The notes under the pieces were generated by a model. It did no database searches. It had not been told where the DNA came from and saw only the letters and a program-made list of their open reading frames with translations. From Amphritea sp. (GTDB lineage: Bacteria > Pseudomonadota > Gammaproteobacteria > Pseudomonadales > Balneatricaceae), in assembly GCA_018067325.1 (NCBI GenBank), contig JAGPUU010000207.1, forward strand, positions 1 to 14,492: a stretch of 14,492 bases of DNA, in the 5' to 3' direction. Positions 1 to 6,472 of this stretch are shown here, piece after piece (within the stretch, counting starts at the first letter, position 1; every line of letters starts with the position of its first letter). The position numbers were made by a program, and so were the translations under genes.

Positions 1-899
1 TTGAGCAGATTTGCACTACTGCTGAACAGCTTAAGCCGAAAGTCTTGGTGGTCGACTCTATACAAGTTATGCATGTCGACGATGTACAGTCGGCGCCGGG
101 TAGTGTGTCGCAGGTGCGAGAAGCGGCTGCATATCTGACCCGGTTCGCCAAGCAGACGGGTACGGTGTTGTTCCTGGTAGGGCATGTAACCAAAGATGGT
201 TCACTGGCAGGCCCGAAAGTTCTGGAGCATATGATCGATTGTTCACTGCAATTGGAGGGCGACAGTGATGGGCGTTTCCGTACCTTGCGGAGTCATAAAA
301 ACCGCTTCGGTGCAGTCAATGAGTTGGGTGTCTTTGCTATGCTGGAGCAGGGGCTGAAAGAGGTAAAAAACCCTAGTTCCATATTCCTTAATCGCGGTGA
401 GGTACCAAGTCCGGGAAGTCTGGTTATGGTTGTTTGGGAGGGAACCCGACCGTTGCTGGTGGAGGTTCAGGCGCTGGTGGATGAAAGTCATATGAATAAC
501 CCGCGACGTGTCGCGGTTGGTTTAGACCATAATCGATTAGCGATGTTGTTGGCAGTATTGCATCGCCACGGTGGCTTACAAACCGGCGATCAGGATGTGT
601 TTGTTAACGTTGTTGGTGGTGTCAAAGTACTAGAAACCAGTGCCGATCTGGCACTTTTACTGTCGGTTGTATCAAGCTTTCGTGATCGGGCACTGCCGCA
701 GGATCTGATTGTTTTTGGTGAGGTAGGGTTATCAGGTGAAATCCGTCCCGTACCTAATGGCCAGGAGCGAATTAAAGAGGCGGCTAAGCATGGTTTTAGA
801 CGGGCGATCGTGCCTAAAGCGAATGTGCCGAAACAGTCTCTGGAAGGTATGACAGTGATAGGCGTGAGTCAGCTAGCAGAGGCGCTGGAGGCTCTGTAA
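1..899 (+). CDS. radA: DNA repair protein RadA (3' part, start lies outside the window)
   Basis: RadA is a RecA-like ATPase that promotes branch migration of recombination intermediates and takes part in DNA repair. The reading frame is open from the first base (first complete codon at 3), and 298 codons are visible; the family is about 460 residues, so the zinc finger and Walker A are lost off the left edge. A Walker B-like VLVVDS stretch lies at 42-59. The RadA signature KNRFG is at 297-311. A Lon-protease-like C-terminal domain follows, ending in GEVGLSGEIRPV and AIVPKAN. The site aligned to the Lon catalytic serine reads ETSADLA, as is usual for the non-proteolytic RadA domain. The apparent internal TTG at 45 is not a start, because homology continues upstream of it. 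The gene converges on the PilZ gene with 3 bases between stops. Identity is certain. Confidence 0.97.
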   Translation, partial: EQICTTAEQLKPKVLVVDSIQVMHVDDVQSAPGSVSQVREAAAYLTRFAKQTGTVLFLVGHVTKDGSLAGPKVLEHMIDCSLQLEGDSDGRFRTLRSHKNRFGAVNELGVFAMLEQGLKEVKNPSSIFLNRGEVPSPGSLVMVVWEGTRPLLVEVQALVDESHMNNPRRVAVGLDHNRLAMLLAVLHRHGGLQTGDQDVFVNVVGGVKVLETSADLALLLSVVSSFRDRALPQDLIVFGEVGLSGEIRPVPNGQERIKEAAKHGFRRAIVPKANVPKQSLEGMTVIGVSQLAEALEAL

Positions 900-902
900 G
901 CA

Positions 903-1262
903 TTATTTTGCGCTCAGGTGTTCCAGCTCGCGTTCTAGCAGATCTTCGTTACCCAGGTTCAGTTCTACCAGGCGGCGAAGGTGCGAAATGCTGTCGATAT
1001 CCATATTCTGAGCCTCAAAGCCCAGATACTCCCCCAGTTGGTGGCGTAAAATTACCGGCATGCGGATGATGATGTCGTCACTCAGTTTGAGGACCAGGTC
1101 CGCGCTTTCGCCAACTTTCAGCATAGGGGTGATGATAACTGAGGTGAGTGCACCGCGAAAAGAGATGTCAATGAGATTCACAGGCCAGCTACAGGCTTCT
1201 GTTTGTACTTCACAGTCTGCATCAAAGGTTATTCGCTGAAAGCGGCGCCGTTCTTCAGACAT
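903..1262 (-). CDS. Single-domain PilZ protein, predicted cyclic-di-GMP binder
   Basis: A 119-residue cytoplasmic protein made of one PilZ domain. The two ligand-binding motifs are visible: an arginine-rich RRRFQR near the N-terminus (RxxxR at residues 6-10) and DISFRG (D/N-x-S-x-x-G) at residues 32-37. The rest alternates beta-like segments and ends in an acidic helix, as expected for PilZ. PilZ proteins bind cyclic-di-GMP and usually act as adaptors in motility, adhesion or polysaccharide control. The specific target cannot be told from sequence, and the neighbours (radA, ettA) give no hint. The ATG at 1260-1262 is preceded by a strong AAGGAG (1270-1275). The gene has its own leader, cut off from ettA by the terminator at 1370-1400. 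Residues of both binding motifs are intact, so cyclic-di-GMP binding is likely but inferred. Confidence 0.9.
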   Translation of the reverse strand: MSEERRRFQRITFDADCEVQTEACSWPVNLIDISFRGALTSVIITPMLKVGESADLVLKLSDDIIIRMPVILRHQLGEYLGFEAQNMDIDSISHLRRLVELNLGNEDLLERELEHLSAK

Positions 1263-1269
1263 CTTTGTT

Positions 1270-1275
1270 CTCCTT
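1270..1275 (-). promoter_or_regulatory. Ribosome binding site of the PilZ gene
   Basis: AAGGAG on the minus strand, 7 bases before the ATG at 1260-1262. It fixes the start of the PilZ gene. Confidence 0.75.
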
Positions 1276-1285
1276 ATCCTAAATT

Positions 1286-1308
1286 GACAGTTGGCTGCGG
1301 CAACTGTC
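1286..1308 (-). repeat. Perfect 8-bp inverted repeat in the PilZ leader
   Basis: The arms GACAGTTG (1286-1293) and CAACTGTC (1301-1308) are exact reverse complements around a 7-base spacer. The repeat lies about 10 bases upstream of the ribosome binding site of the PilZ gene and about 60 bases inside the terminator at 1370-1400. It has no T-tract, so it is not an intrinsic terminator. It could be a dimeric repressor operator or a leader hairpin; nothing in the sequence decides between these. Confidence 0.55.
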
Positions 1309-1369
1309 CTTCAGTTTAGAGCATATTGCTCGCTCAGAACATCTCTAGGGTTACCCAGTCTGAGGAATA

Positions 1370-1400
1370 AAAAAAACCGGCCCTCAAGGCCGGTTTTTTT
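1370..1400. terminator. Bidirectional rho-independent terminator after ettA
   Basis: Stem CCGGCC (1377-1382) pairs with GGCCGG (1388-1393) around the loop CTCAA. Seven A on the left and seven T on the right give a U-tract in both directions. It lies 24 bases beyond the ettA stop and ends ettA transcription on the minus strand, insulating the PilZ gene. Confidence 0.93.
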
Positions 1401-1423
1401 ATAATGCAGCGGATGCTGAATTG

Positions 1424-3085
1424 TTACTTGGCGATGCGCTTGTATTTGATTCGCTCAGGCTGATGGTCTTTACCGTGGCGCTTCTTATAATCGTCAGCGT
1501 ATTCAGTATAGTTGCCCTCAAAGAACGCAACTTTAGATTCACCTTCGTAAGCCAGCATGTGGGTACATACCCGATCCAGAAACCAACGGTCGTGAGAGAT
1601 TACTACCGCGCAACCAGGGAATGCCAGTAGTGCTTCTTCCAGTGCGCGCAGGGTTTCTACGTCAAGGTCGTTAGTCGGCTCGTCGAGCAACAGAACGTTG
1701 CCGCCCTCTTTCAGTAGTTTGGCCATATGCAGGCGGTTACGTTCACCACCAGAGAGATCCTTAACAAACTTCTGCTGGTCTGAACCTTTGAAGTTGAAAC
1801 GACCACAATAGGCGCGAGATGAGGAGGTGTAGTTACCGACAATAATATTGTCCTGGCCATCAGAAATCTCTTCCCAGACGGTCTTTTCCCCGGCAAGGTT
1901 GCGGCTCTGGTCAACATAGGCCAGTTTCACTGTTTCGCCTATCTCAATGCTACCCGAATCAGGTGTTTCCTCTCCTGTGATCATCTTGAAGAGTGTCGAT
2001 TTACCGGCACCGTTACCACCGATAATGCCGACGATAGCGCCCTGAGGAATGCTCAGAGAGAGATCTTCAAAGAGTACCTTATCGCCAAAAGACTTGGTGA
2101 CATTGTCCAGCACTATTACCTTTTCGCCCAAGCGAGGCCCTGGTGGAATGTAGATCTCAGAGGTTTCATTGCGAGTTTGGAACTCCCGGGAGTTCATCTC
2201 TTCAAACTGACGCAGGCGGGCTTTGGATTTAGCCTGGCGTCCTTTCTGGCCCTGACGTACCCACTCCAGTTCGGCGTTCACCGCTTTGTGGTGTGCCGCT
2301 TCCTGCTTGGATTCCATCTGCAGGCGGTTCTCTTTCTGTTCCAGCCAGCTGGAGTAGTTGCCCTCGTATGGAATGCCGCGGCCCCGATCCAATTCCAGAA
2401 TCCATCCAGCAGCGTTATCCAGGAAGTAACGGTCGTGGGTGATTGCCACAACAGTGCCCGGATATTCCTGTAGGAATCGCTCAATCCAGGCGATCGATTC
2501 AGCATCAAGGTGGTTGGTAGGCTCATCCAGTAGCAGCATGTCAGGTTTGTCGAGTAACAGGCGGCAAAGAGCTACCCGGCGACGTTCTCCGCCTGACAAA
2601 TTCTTGATGTCGGCATCCCAGGGCGGCAGGCGCATCGCATCAGCGGCGCGTTCCAGCATCGTATCCAGATTATGGCCATCTTTTGCCGAAATCAGGTCTT
2701 CAAAGCGGGCCTGTTTTTTTGCAAGCTCGTCAAAATCTGCATCGGGTTCTGCATAGGCTGCATAAACCGCCTCAAGACCATCCAGCGCTTCTTTAACATC
2801 AGAAACGGCTTCTTCTACAATCTCACGGACGGTTTTAGTCTCGTCCAGCTGGGGCTCCTGTGGAAGATAGCCGACGTTGATTCCGGGCATTGGGCGGGCT
2901 TCGCCGATGTATTCCTTGTCTTCACCGGCCATGATTTTAAGTAAGGAGGACTTACCGGAACCGTTTAGACCCAGAACACCAATTTTGGCGCCTGGGAAGA
3001 ACGATAGGGAGATGTCCTTAAGGATTTCTCGCTTGGGAGGCACTACTTTGCCAACCCGATTCATGCTGTAAACGTACTGAGCCAT
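1424..3085 (-). CDS. ettA: Energy-dependent translational throttle protein EttA (ABC-F ATPase)
   Basis: EttA is a soluble ABC-F protein that binds the ribosomal E site and gates the first elongation step according to the ATP/ADP ratio. The 553 residues match the family length (about 555), and the N-terminus MAQYVYSMNRVGKVVPPKR is nearly diagnostic. Domain 1 has Walker A GLNGSGKS (39-46), signature LSGGE (163-167) and Walker B LLLDEP with catalytic E188. The arm and the basic P-site interaction linker fall between about 240 and 320. Domain 2 has GGNGAGKS (356-363), LSGGE (444-448) and E469. There are no membrane segments. The ATG at 3083-3085 is the conserved start, though its ribosome binding site is weak (only AGG about 8 bases away). 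The gene is transcribed alone, divergently from glyA, and stops at the terminator at 1370-1400. All catalytic residues are intact. Confidence 0.97.
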   Translation of the reverse strand: MAQYVYSMNRVGKVVPPKREILKDISLSFFPGAKIGVLGLNGSGKSSLLKIMAGEDKEYIGEARPMPGINVGYLPQEPQLDETKTVREIVEEAVSDVKEALDGLEAVYAAYAEPDADFDELAKKQARFEDLISAKDGHNLDTMLERAADAMRLPPWDADIKNLSGGERRRVALCRLLLDKPDMLLLDEPTNHLDAESIAWIERFLQEYPGTVVAITHDRYFLDNAAGWILELDRGRGIPYEGNYSSWLEQKENRLQMESKQEAAHHKAVNAELEWVRQGQKGRQAKSKARLRQFEEMNSREFQTRNETSEIYIPPGPRLGEKVIVLDNVTKSFGDKVLFEDLSLSIPQGAIVGIIGGNGAGKSTLFKMITGEETPDSGSIEIGETVKLAYVDQSRNLAGEKTVWEEISDGQDNIIVGNYTSSSRAYCGRFNFKGSDQQKFVKDLSGGERNRLHMAKLLKEGGNVLLLDEPTNDLDVETLRALEEALLAFPGCAVVISHDRWFLDRVCTHMLAYEGESKVAFFEGNYTEYADDYKKRHGKDHQPERIKYKRIAK

Positions 3086-3290
3086 TACATAACCTGTTAA
3101 CTGTTATCTCGAAACTGCGCATATCTTAGCCCCACAGAGACATTATTGCCATTTGATATAGGGTTAAAACTTCATATGTATGAATGGTGAATGCCGCTTT
3201 ATTGACGTGTTTATGCTTGTATCAGCATAGCGAACCTGATGCTGTTGCTGTTCAGATTGCTAAGGCTGATGAAAATAAACTCTTTATGAG

Positions 3291-3314
3291 TGAGATTCTC
3301 AATGAACTGATTCA
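3291..3314 (+). promoter_or_regulatory. Tandem palindromes upstream of glyA, candidate MetR/LysR-type operator
   Basis: TGAGA-T-TCTCA (3291-3301) is a perfect palindrome. One base later comes TGAA-CTGA-TTCA (3303-3314), also with perfect arms. The start-to-start distance is 12 bases. With a transcription start near 3358 their centres lie near -62 and -49, where LysR-type activators often bind. MetR, which activates glyA in E. coli, recognises TGAA-N5-TTCA; the second site differs by a spacer one base shorter. The weak -35 region of this promoter fits activator dependence. Binding is inferred. Confidence 0.4.
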
Positions 3315-3345
3315 GTTTCAAGTGCGCTTTGCATATAAATTCGAC

Positions 3346-3351
3346 TATAAT
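3346..3351 (+). promoter_or_regulatory. Probable -10 box of the glyA promoter
   Basis: A perfect TATAAT 83 bases upstream of the glyA ATG. The hexamer 17 bases further upstream (3323-3328, TGCGCT) is a poor -35. An overlapping alternative is TATAAA at 3334-3339 with TTCAGT at 3311-3316, spaced 17. The predicted start is near 3358, giving a leader of about 77 bases. Confidence 0.5.
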
Positions 3352-3434
3352 ACGCGGCTTTTCCAAGGCCCAGAATATAGGCACTGTAATGGTGTTTGTC
3401 GGGCCTGTGCAAATCTCAACCTTGGGGACCGTTA

Positions 3435-4691
3435 ATGTTTAGCAAAGAGATGACTATCGCTGATTTTGATCCGGATCTATATGCTGCGATGCAGGCTGAG
3501 GCCACGCGTCAGGAAGAGCATATTGAGCTGATCGCTTCCGAAAACTACACCAGCCCTCGGGTAATGGAGGCGCAGGGGTCTGAGCTGACCAATAAATACG
3601 CGGAAGGCTACCCTAATAAGCGTTACTACGGTGGTTGTGAGCACGTAGATATTGTTGAGCAGTTGGCGATCGACCGTGCTAAAGAGTTGTTTGGTGCGAC
3701 CTACGCGAACGTTCAGCCACACTCCGGTTCTCAGGCAAACGCCGCTGTTTATATGGCTCTTTGTCAGCCAGGCGATACTGTTCTGGGGATGAGTTTGGCG
3801 CACGGTGGTCACTTGACTCACGGTTCCGCTGTTAGCTTCTCCGGTCGTATTTACAAAGCGGTTCAGTATGGATTGAATGCTGAAACTGGCGAGATCGATT
3901 ACGATGAAGTTGAGCGTCTGGCGCTGGAGCACCGGCCGAAAATGATCGTCGCAGGCTTCTCTGCATACTCACGTATCGTTGACTGGCAGCGTTTCCGCGA
4001 TGTTGCGGATAAAATTGGCGCGTTCCTGTTTGTTGATATGGCGCACGTTGCTGGACTGGTTGCTGCTGGTGTATACCCAAGCCCGCTGTCTGTCGCCGAT
4101 GTTGTAACTACAACAACGCATAAAACCTTAGGTGGCCCACGTGGTGGTCTGATTCTGTCGGCAACCGCTGATGAAGAGCTGCAGAAGAAGCTGAACTTCG
4201 CTGTATTTCCTGAATCCCAGGGTGGCCCTTTGATGCATGTTATCGCGGCTAAAGCGGTTTGCTTCAAAGAAGCGATGGAAGATGAGTGGAAAGAGTATCA
4301 GGCTCAGGTTGTAAAAAATGCTCGCGTAATGGCTGGCGTCTTTATGGACCGTGGGATCAAAATCGTATCAGATGGTACTGATGACCATCTGTTTCTGGTT
4401 GACCTGATCGGTAAAGAGTACACAGGTAAAGATGCTGATGCGGCTCTGGGTCTTGCAAATATCACTGTTAATAAGAACTCTGTACCAAACGATCCACGCT
4501 CTCCGTTTGTTACTTCAGGTCTGCGTATTGGTACTCCAGCGATTACTCGTCGAGGCTTCAAAGAGGCGGAAGCTGAACAGCTGACTAACTGGATCTGCGA
4601 TGTGTTGGACAATATCGATAACCAGGATGTGATTAATACAGTGAAACAGAACGTTCTGGATATCTGTGCCCGCTTCCCGGTTTATAAGTAA
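3435..4691 (+). CDS. glyA: Serine hydroxymethyltransferase
   Basis: This PLP enzyme converts serine and tetrahydrofolate to glycine and 5,10-methylene-tetrahydrofolate, the main source of one-carbon units for purines, thymidylate and methionine. It is cytosolic and normally dimeric or tetrameric. The ATG at 3435 gives 418 residues (E. coli 417) and the typical start [12 protein letters not shown]. An upstream in-frame TTG at 3396 would add 13 unrelated residues and is rejected; GGGGA at 3424-3428 is correctly spaced for the ATG. Visible landmarks are [14 protein letters not shown] (about 30-43), [13 protein letters not shown] (55-67), HSGSQAN, D201 and H204 in [10 protein letters not shown], and the PLP-binding lysine K230 in TTTTHK (225-230). 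The gene stands alone, with its own promoter region and terminator. It is complete and looks fully functional. Confidence 0.98.
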   Translation: MFSKEMTIADFDPDLYAAMQAEATRQEEHIELIASENYTSPRVMEAQGSELTNKYAEGYPNKRYYGGCEHVDIVEQLAIDRAKELFGATYANVQPHSGSQANAAVYMALCQPGDTVLGMSLAHGGHLTHGSAVSFSGRIYKAVQYGLNAETGEIDYDEVERLALEHRPKMIVAGFSAYSRIVDWQRFRDVADKIGAFLFVDMAHVAGLVAAGVYPSPLSVADVVTTTTHKTLGGPRGGLILSATADEELQKKLNFAVFPESQGGPLMHVIAAKAVCFKEAMEDEWKEYQAQVVKNARVMAGVFMDRGIKIVSDGTDDHLFLVDLIGKEYTGKDADAALGLANITVNKNSVPNDPRSPFVTSGLRIGTPAITRRGFKEAEAEQLTNWICDVLDNIDNQDVINTVKQNVLDICARFPVYK

Positions 4692-4703
4692 ACCGCTACA
4701 ATA

Positions 4704-4727
4704 GAAACTGTCTTATAGATCAGTTTC
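4704..4727 (+). repeat. 7-bp inverted repeat just after glyA
   Basis: GAAACTG (4704-4710) and CAGTTTC (4721-4727) are perfect reverse complements around a 10-base spacer. It is the first of three consecutive inverted repeats after glyA and could stabilise the 3' end of the message ahead of the terminator. Confidence 0.45.
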
Positions 4728-4732
4728 CCTAT

Positions 4733-4760
4733 CGGGGCGCCATGTGCGCCCCGGTTGTTT
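4733..4760 (+). terminator. Rho-independent terminator of glyA
   Basis: Stem CGGGGCGC (4733-4740) pairs perfectly with GCGCCCCG (4746-4753) around the loop CATGT, followed by GTTGTTT. The T-tract is interrupted, but the 8-bp GC-rich stem 41 bases after the glyA stop makes termination likely. Confidence 0.78.
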
Positions 4761-4794
4761 ATATAAAGGTTTTGATCAAAGCCTTTATATAAAC
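4757..4794. repeat. 38-base near-perfect palindrome between glyA and nrdR
   Basis: Thirteen-base arms GTTTATATAAAGG (4757-4769) and CCTTTATATAAAC (4782-4794) are exact reverse complements. The twelve bases between continue the symmetry to a central TTTGATCAAA, with one T/G mismatch at 4770/4781 that would be a G-U pair in RNA. So 18 of 19 base pairs are Watson-Crick. No T-tract follows on either strand, which argues against a simple terminator. It starts inside the tail of the glyA terminator and ends 71 bases before the nrdR ATG. It may be an operator, a cruciform-forming site or an RNA stability hairpin. Confidence 0.8.
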
Positions 4795-4811
4795 ACTATT
4801 TATAAGCTCTA

Positions 4812-4827
4812 ACGTAAACGCTTTTTT
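4812..4827 (+). promoter_or_regulatory. Purine-repressor-like (LacI family) motif upstream of nrdR
   Basis: ACGTAAACGCTTTTTT matches the E. coli PurR operator consensus AnGCAAACGnTTnCnT at 10 of 12 specified positions, including the whole AAACG core. It ends 38 bases before the nrdR start codon. Whether this organism has PurR cannot be seen here, and the T-run inflates the match, so the call is tentative. Confidence 0.3.
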
Positions 4828-4865
4828 ACAGCTGTTATAGCAGCTACGCTCTTTGAGGATGATAT

Positions 4866-5342
4866 ATGCACTGTCCGTTCTGTAATGCCCATGAAACCAA
4901 GGTGGTGGACTCACGCCTGGTTGCAGAAGGACAACAGATTCGCCGGCGTCGCGAATGTATTACCTGTCATGAGCGGTTTACTACCTATGAAACTGCCGAG
5001 CTTCTGATGCCCCGTCTGATCAAAGCGGATGGCACTCGCCAACCTTTCGATGAAGATAAACTGCGTGCCGGAATTCAGCGCGCAGTGGAAAAACGTCCTG
5101 TCAGTGTAGAAGATATCGAAGCCTGCATCAGCCGTATCAAACAGCATCTGCGTGCAACGGGCGAGCGAGAGTTACCTTCGCGCACGGTGGGTGAAGAGGT
5201 TATGAGTGAGTTGCATAAGCTGGATCAGGTTGCTTATGTTCGATTTGCCTCGGTATATCGCAGTTTTCAGGATATTAACGAGTTTAAAGAAGAGATCGAT
5301 CGTCTGTCAGAGCAGAAAGAGGGTGCCGTAAAGGCAGAGTAA
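4866..5342 (+). CDS. nrdR: Transcriptional repressor NrdR
   Basis: NrdR is a nucleotide-sensing repressor of ribonucleotide reductase genes; its ATP-cone reads the ATP/dATP balance and its zinc ribbon binds NrdR boxes. The protein is 158 residues (family about 150). The zinc ribbon cysteines are C3, C6, C31 and C34 (CPFC and CITC), followed by the conserved arginine-rich RRRRE and HERFTTYE. The ATP-cone spans about residues 49-139 ([16 protein letters not shown] to [15 protein letters not shown]). The C-terminus has a short charged tail. GAGG at 4855-4858 supports the ATG. It is the first gene of the rib-nus-thi cluster, as in many gammaproteobacteria, 5 bases before ribD. No convincing NrdR box was found at its own promoter, and no clear -35/-10 pair is visible. 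Confidence 0.97.
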   Translation: MHCPFCNAHETKVVDSRLVAEGQQIRRRRECITCHERFTTYETAELLMPRLIKADGTRQPFDEDKLRAGIQRAVEKRPVSVEDIEACISRIKQHLRATGERELPSRTVGEEVMSELHKLDQVAYVRFASVYRSFQDINEFKEEIDRLSEQKEGAVKAE

Positions 5343-5347
5343 TCAGC

Positions 5348-6472
5348 ATGTCAGACTGGAGTATTGCAGACCACAAGTTTATGTCCCGGGCGGTACAAAT
5401 CGCCTGGCAAGGACTCTATACCACTGAGCCTAATCCCCGGGTTGGCTGCGTGTTAGTAAAAGATGGCGAACAGATCGCAGAGGGCTATCATCGCAAAGCC
5501 GGTGAAGGTCATGCTGAAGTCAATGCCCTACGTGACGCGGCAACACAGGCTAAGGGCTGTATCGCATATGTTACGCTTGAGCCCTGTAGTCACTTTGGTA
5601 AGACGCCACCCTGTGCTGATGCGTTAATTAATGCGGGAGTTATAGAGGTTGTAGTGGGTATGGTCGATCCTAACCCGCAGGTTTCAGGTAAGGGGCTACG
5701 TAAGTTGGAGCAGGCGGGCATCAAAGTCCGTAGCGGTCTGATGGAAACTCAGTGCCGGGAGTTGAATCCGGGATTTATTATGCGTATGGCAACAGGAATG
5801 CCATTTGTCAGGCTTAAAATGGCTGCCAGCCTTGATGGCCGGACAGCGATGGCGTCCGGTGAAAGTAAGTGGATTACGGGCCCGTTGGCACGGCAAGATG
5901 TACAACGTTTAAGGGCGCGCAGTTCTGCAATTGTTAGTGGTGTGGGGTCTATTATTAAAGATGATTCTGCCTTGACGGTGCGAGAATCTGAGCTGGGGCT
6001 GGAAAATGCGGCTGAAGTGGTTGCACGCCAACCTTTGCGAGTTATATTAGATAGTTCTGGTCGGATGCCGGAGCAGGCTAAAATGTTGAGTTTGCCAGGT
6101 AAGACGCTGATTGTTAGCTGCGTCGATGCGCCGGACTTTATTGCCGGTCTAAAACAGGCCGAGTGGTTAAAACTACCCGGACAGCACGGCGGCATTAATC
6201 TGCGGGAGCTGTTAAAAGCTCTGGCCCTCAGGGATTGTAATGAAGTGCTGATAGAAACTGGCGCGACCCTGGCCGGAGCCTTTATAGAAGAGGGGCTGGT
6301 GGATGAGCTGGTGCTCTATCAGGCGATGAAATTATTGGGTAGCAGAGCCCGACCGATGTTTCTGCTACCGCTGGATAAAATGAGTGAACAGATAAACTTC
6401 ACTCTGCGGGACAGCCGGGCGCTTGGAGATGATCTGCGCCTTACGCTGATTCCCCGGCAGGAGAAACATTAA
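5348..6472 (+). CDS. ribD: Bifunctional pyrimidine deaminase/reductase RibD
   Basis: RibD carries out the second and third steps of riboflavin synthesis: zinc-dependent deamination of the pyrimidine made by GTP cyclohydrolase II, then NADPH-dependent reduction of its ribose. The 374 residues match the family. The N-terminal cytidine-deaminase-like domain shows HAEVNAL (H55 with catalytic E57) and the zinc cysteines C80 and C89 in PCSHFGKTPPC. The C-terminal reductase domain begins near residue 152 with FVRLKMAASLDGRTAMASGE and includes WITGP, DDSALTVR and the ETGATLAGAF stretch (303-312). Both halves are intact. The start lies 5 bases after nrdR, and the stop overlaps the ribE start as TAATG, implying translational coupling. 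Confidence 0.98.
   Translation: MSDWSIADHKFMSRAVQIAWQGLYTTEPNPRVGCVLVKDGEQIAEGYHRKAGEGHAEVNALRDAATQAKGCIAYVTLEPCSHFGKTPPCADALINAGVIEVVVGMVDPNPQVSGKGLRKLEQAGIKVRSGLMETQCRELNPGFIMRMATGMPFVRLKMAASLDGRTAMASGESKWITGPLARQDVQRLRARSSAIVSGVGSIIKDDSALTVRESELGLENAAEVVARQPLRVILDSSGRMPEQAKMLSLPGKTLIVSCVDAPDFIAGLKQAEWLKLPGQHGGINLRELLKALALRDCNEVLIETGATLAGAFIEEGLVDELVLYQAMKLLGSRARPMFLLPLDKMSEQINFTLRDSRALGDDLRLTLIPRQEKH

Larger units (their letters stand above)
3086..3434. other. Divergent intergenic region between ettA and glyA
   Basis: These 349 bases hold the upstream signals of both genes. On the glyA side there is a TATAAT box (3346-3351), two adjacent palindromes (3291-3301 and 3303-3314) and a leader stem (3366-3371 with 3401-3406). 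On the ettA side I see no promoter better than half-matches; TAATGT-like and TAAGAT-like boxes occur between 3120 and 3150 on the minus strand. An open frame at 3184-3435 encodes 83 residues and overlaps the glyA start as TAATG, but it has no ribosome binding site, runs through the promoter and resembles no family I know, so it is not called as a gene. Confidence 0.6.

Noticed and set aside
2714..2720. A7 run (minus strand) in ettA reading GCA AAA AAA, a possible -1 frameshift site
   Set aside because: No stop or conserved alternative frame nearby suggests programmed frameshifting, and the full-length EttA frame is intact.
3352..3434. Glycine riboswitch in the glyA leader
   Set aside because: The conserved aptamer core is not present and the leader is too short for a tandem aptamer.
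3184..3435. Open frame of 83 residues upstream of glyA, overlapping the glyA ATG as TAATG
   Set aside because: No ribosome binding site, it runs through the glyA promoter and the putative operators, and its translation resembles no family I know. A relic or real small gene is possible but unsupported.
3389..3442. 17-codon ORF from ATG 3389 overlapping the glyA start, as a possible leader peptide
   Set aside because: No Shine-Dalgarno and no runs of regulatory codons; short frames like this arise by chance.
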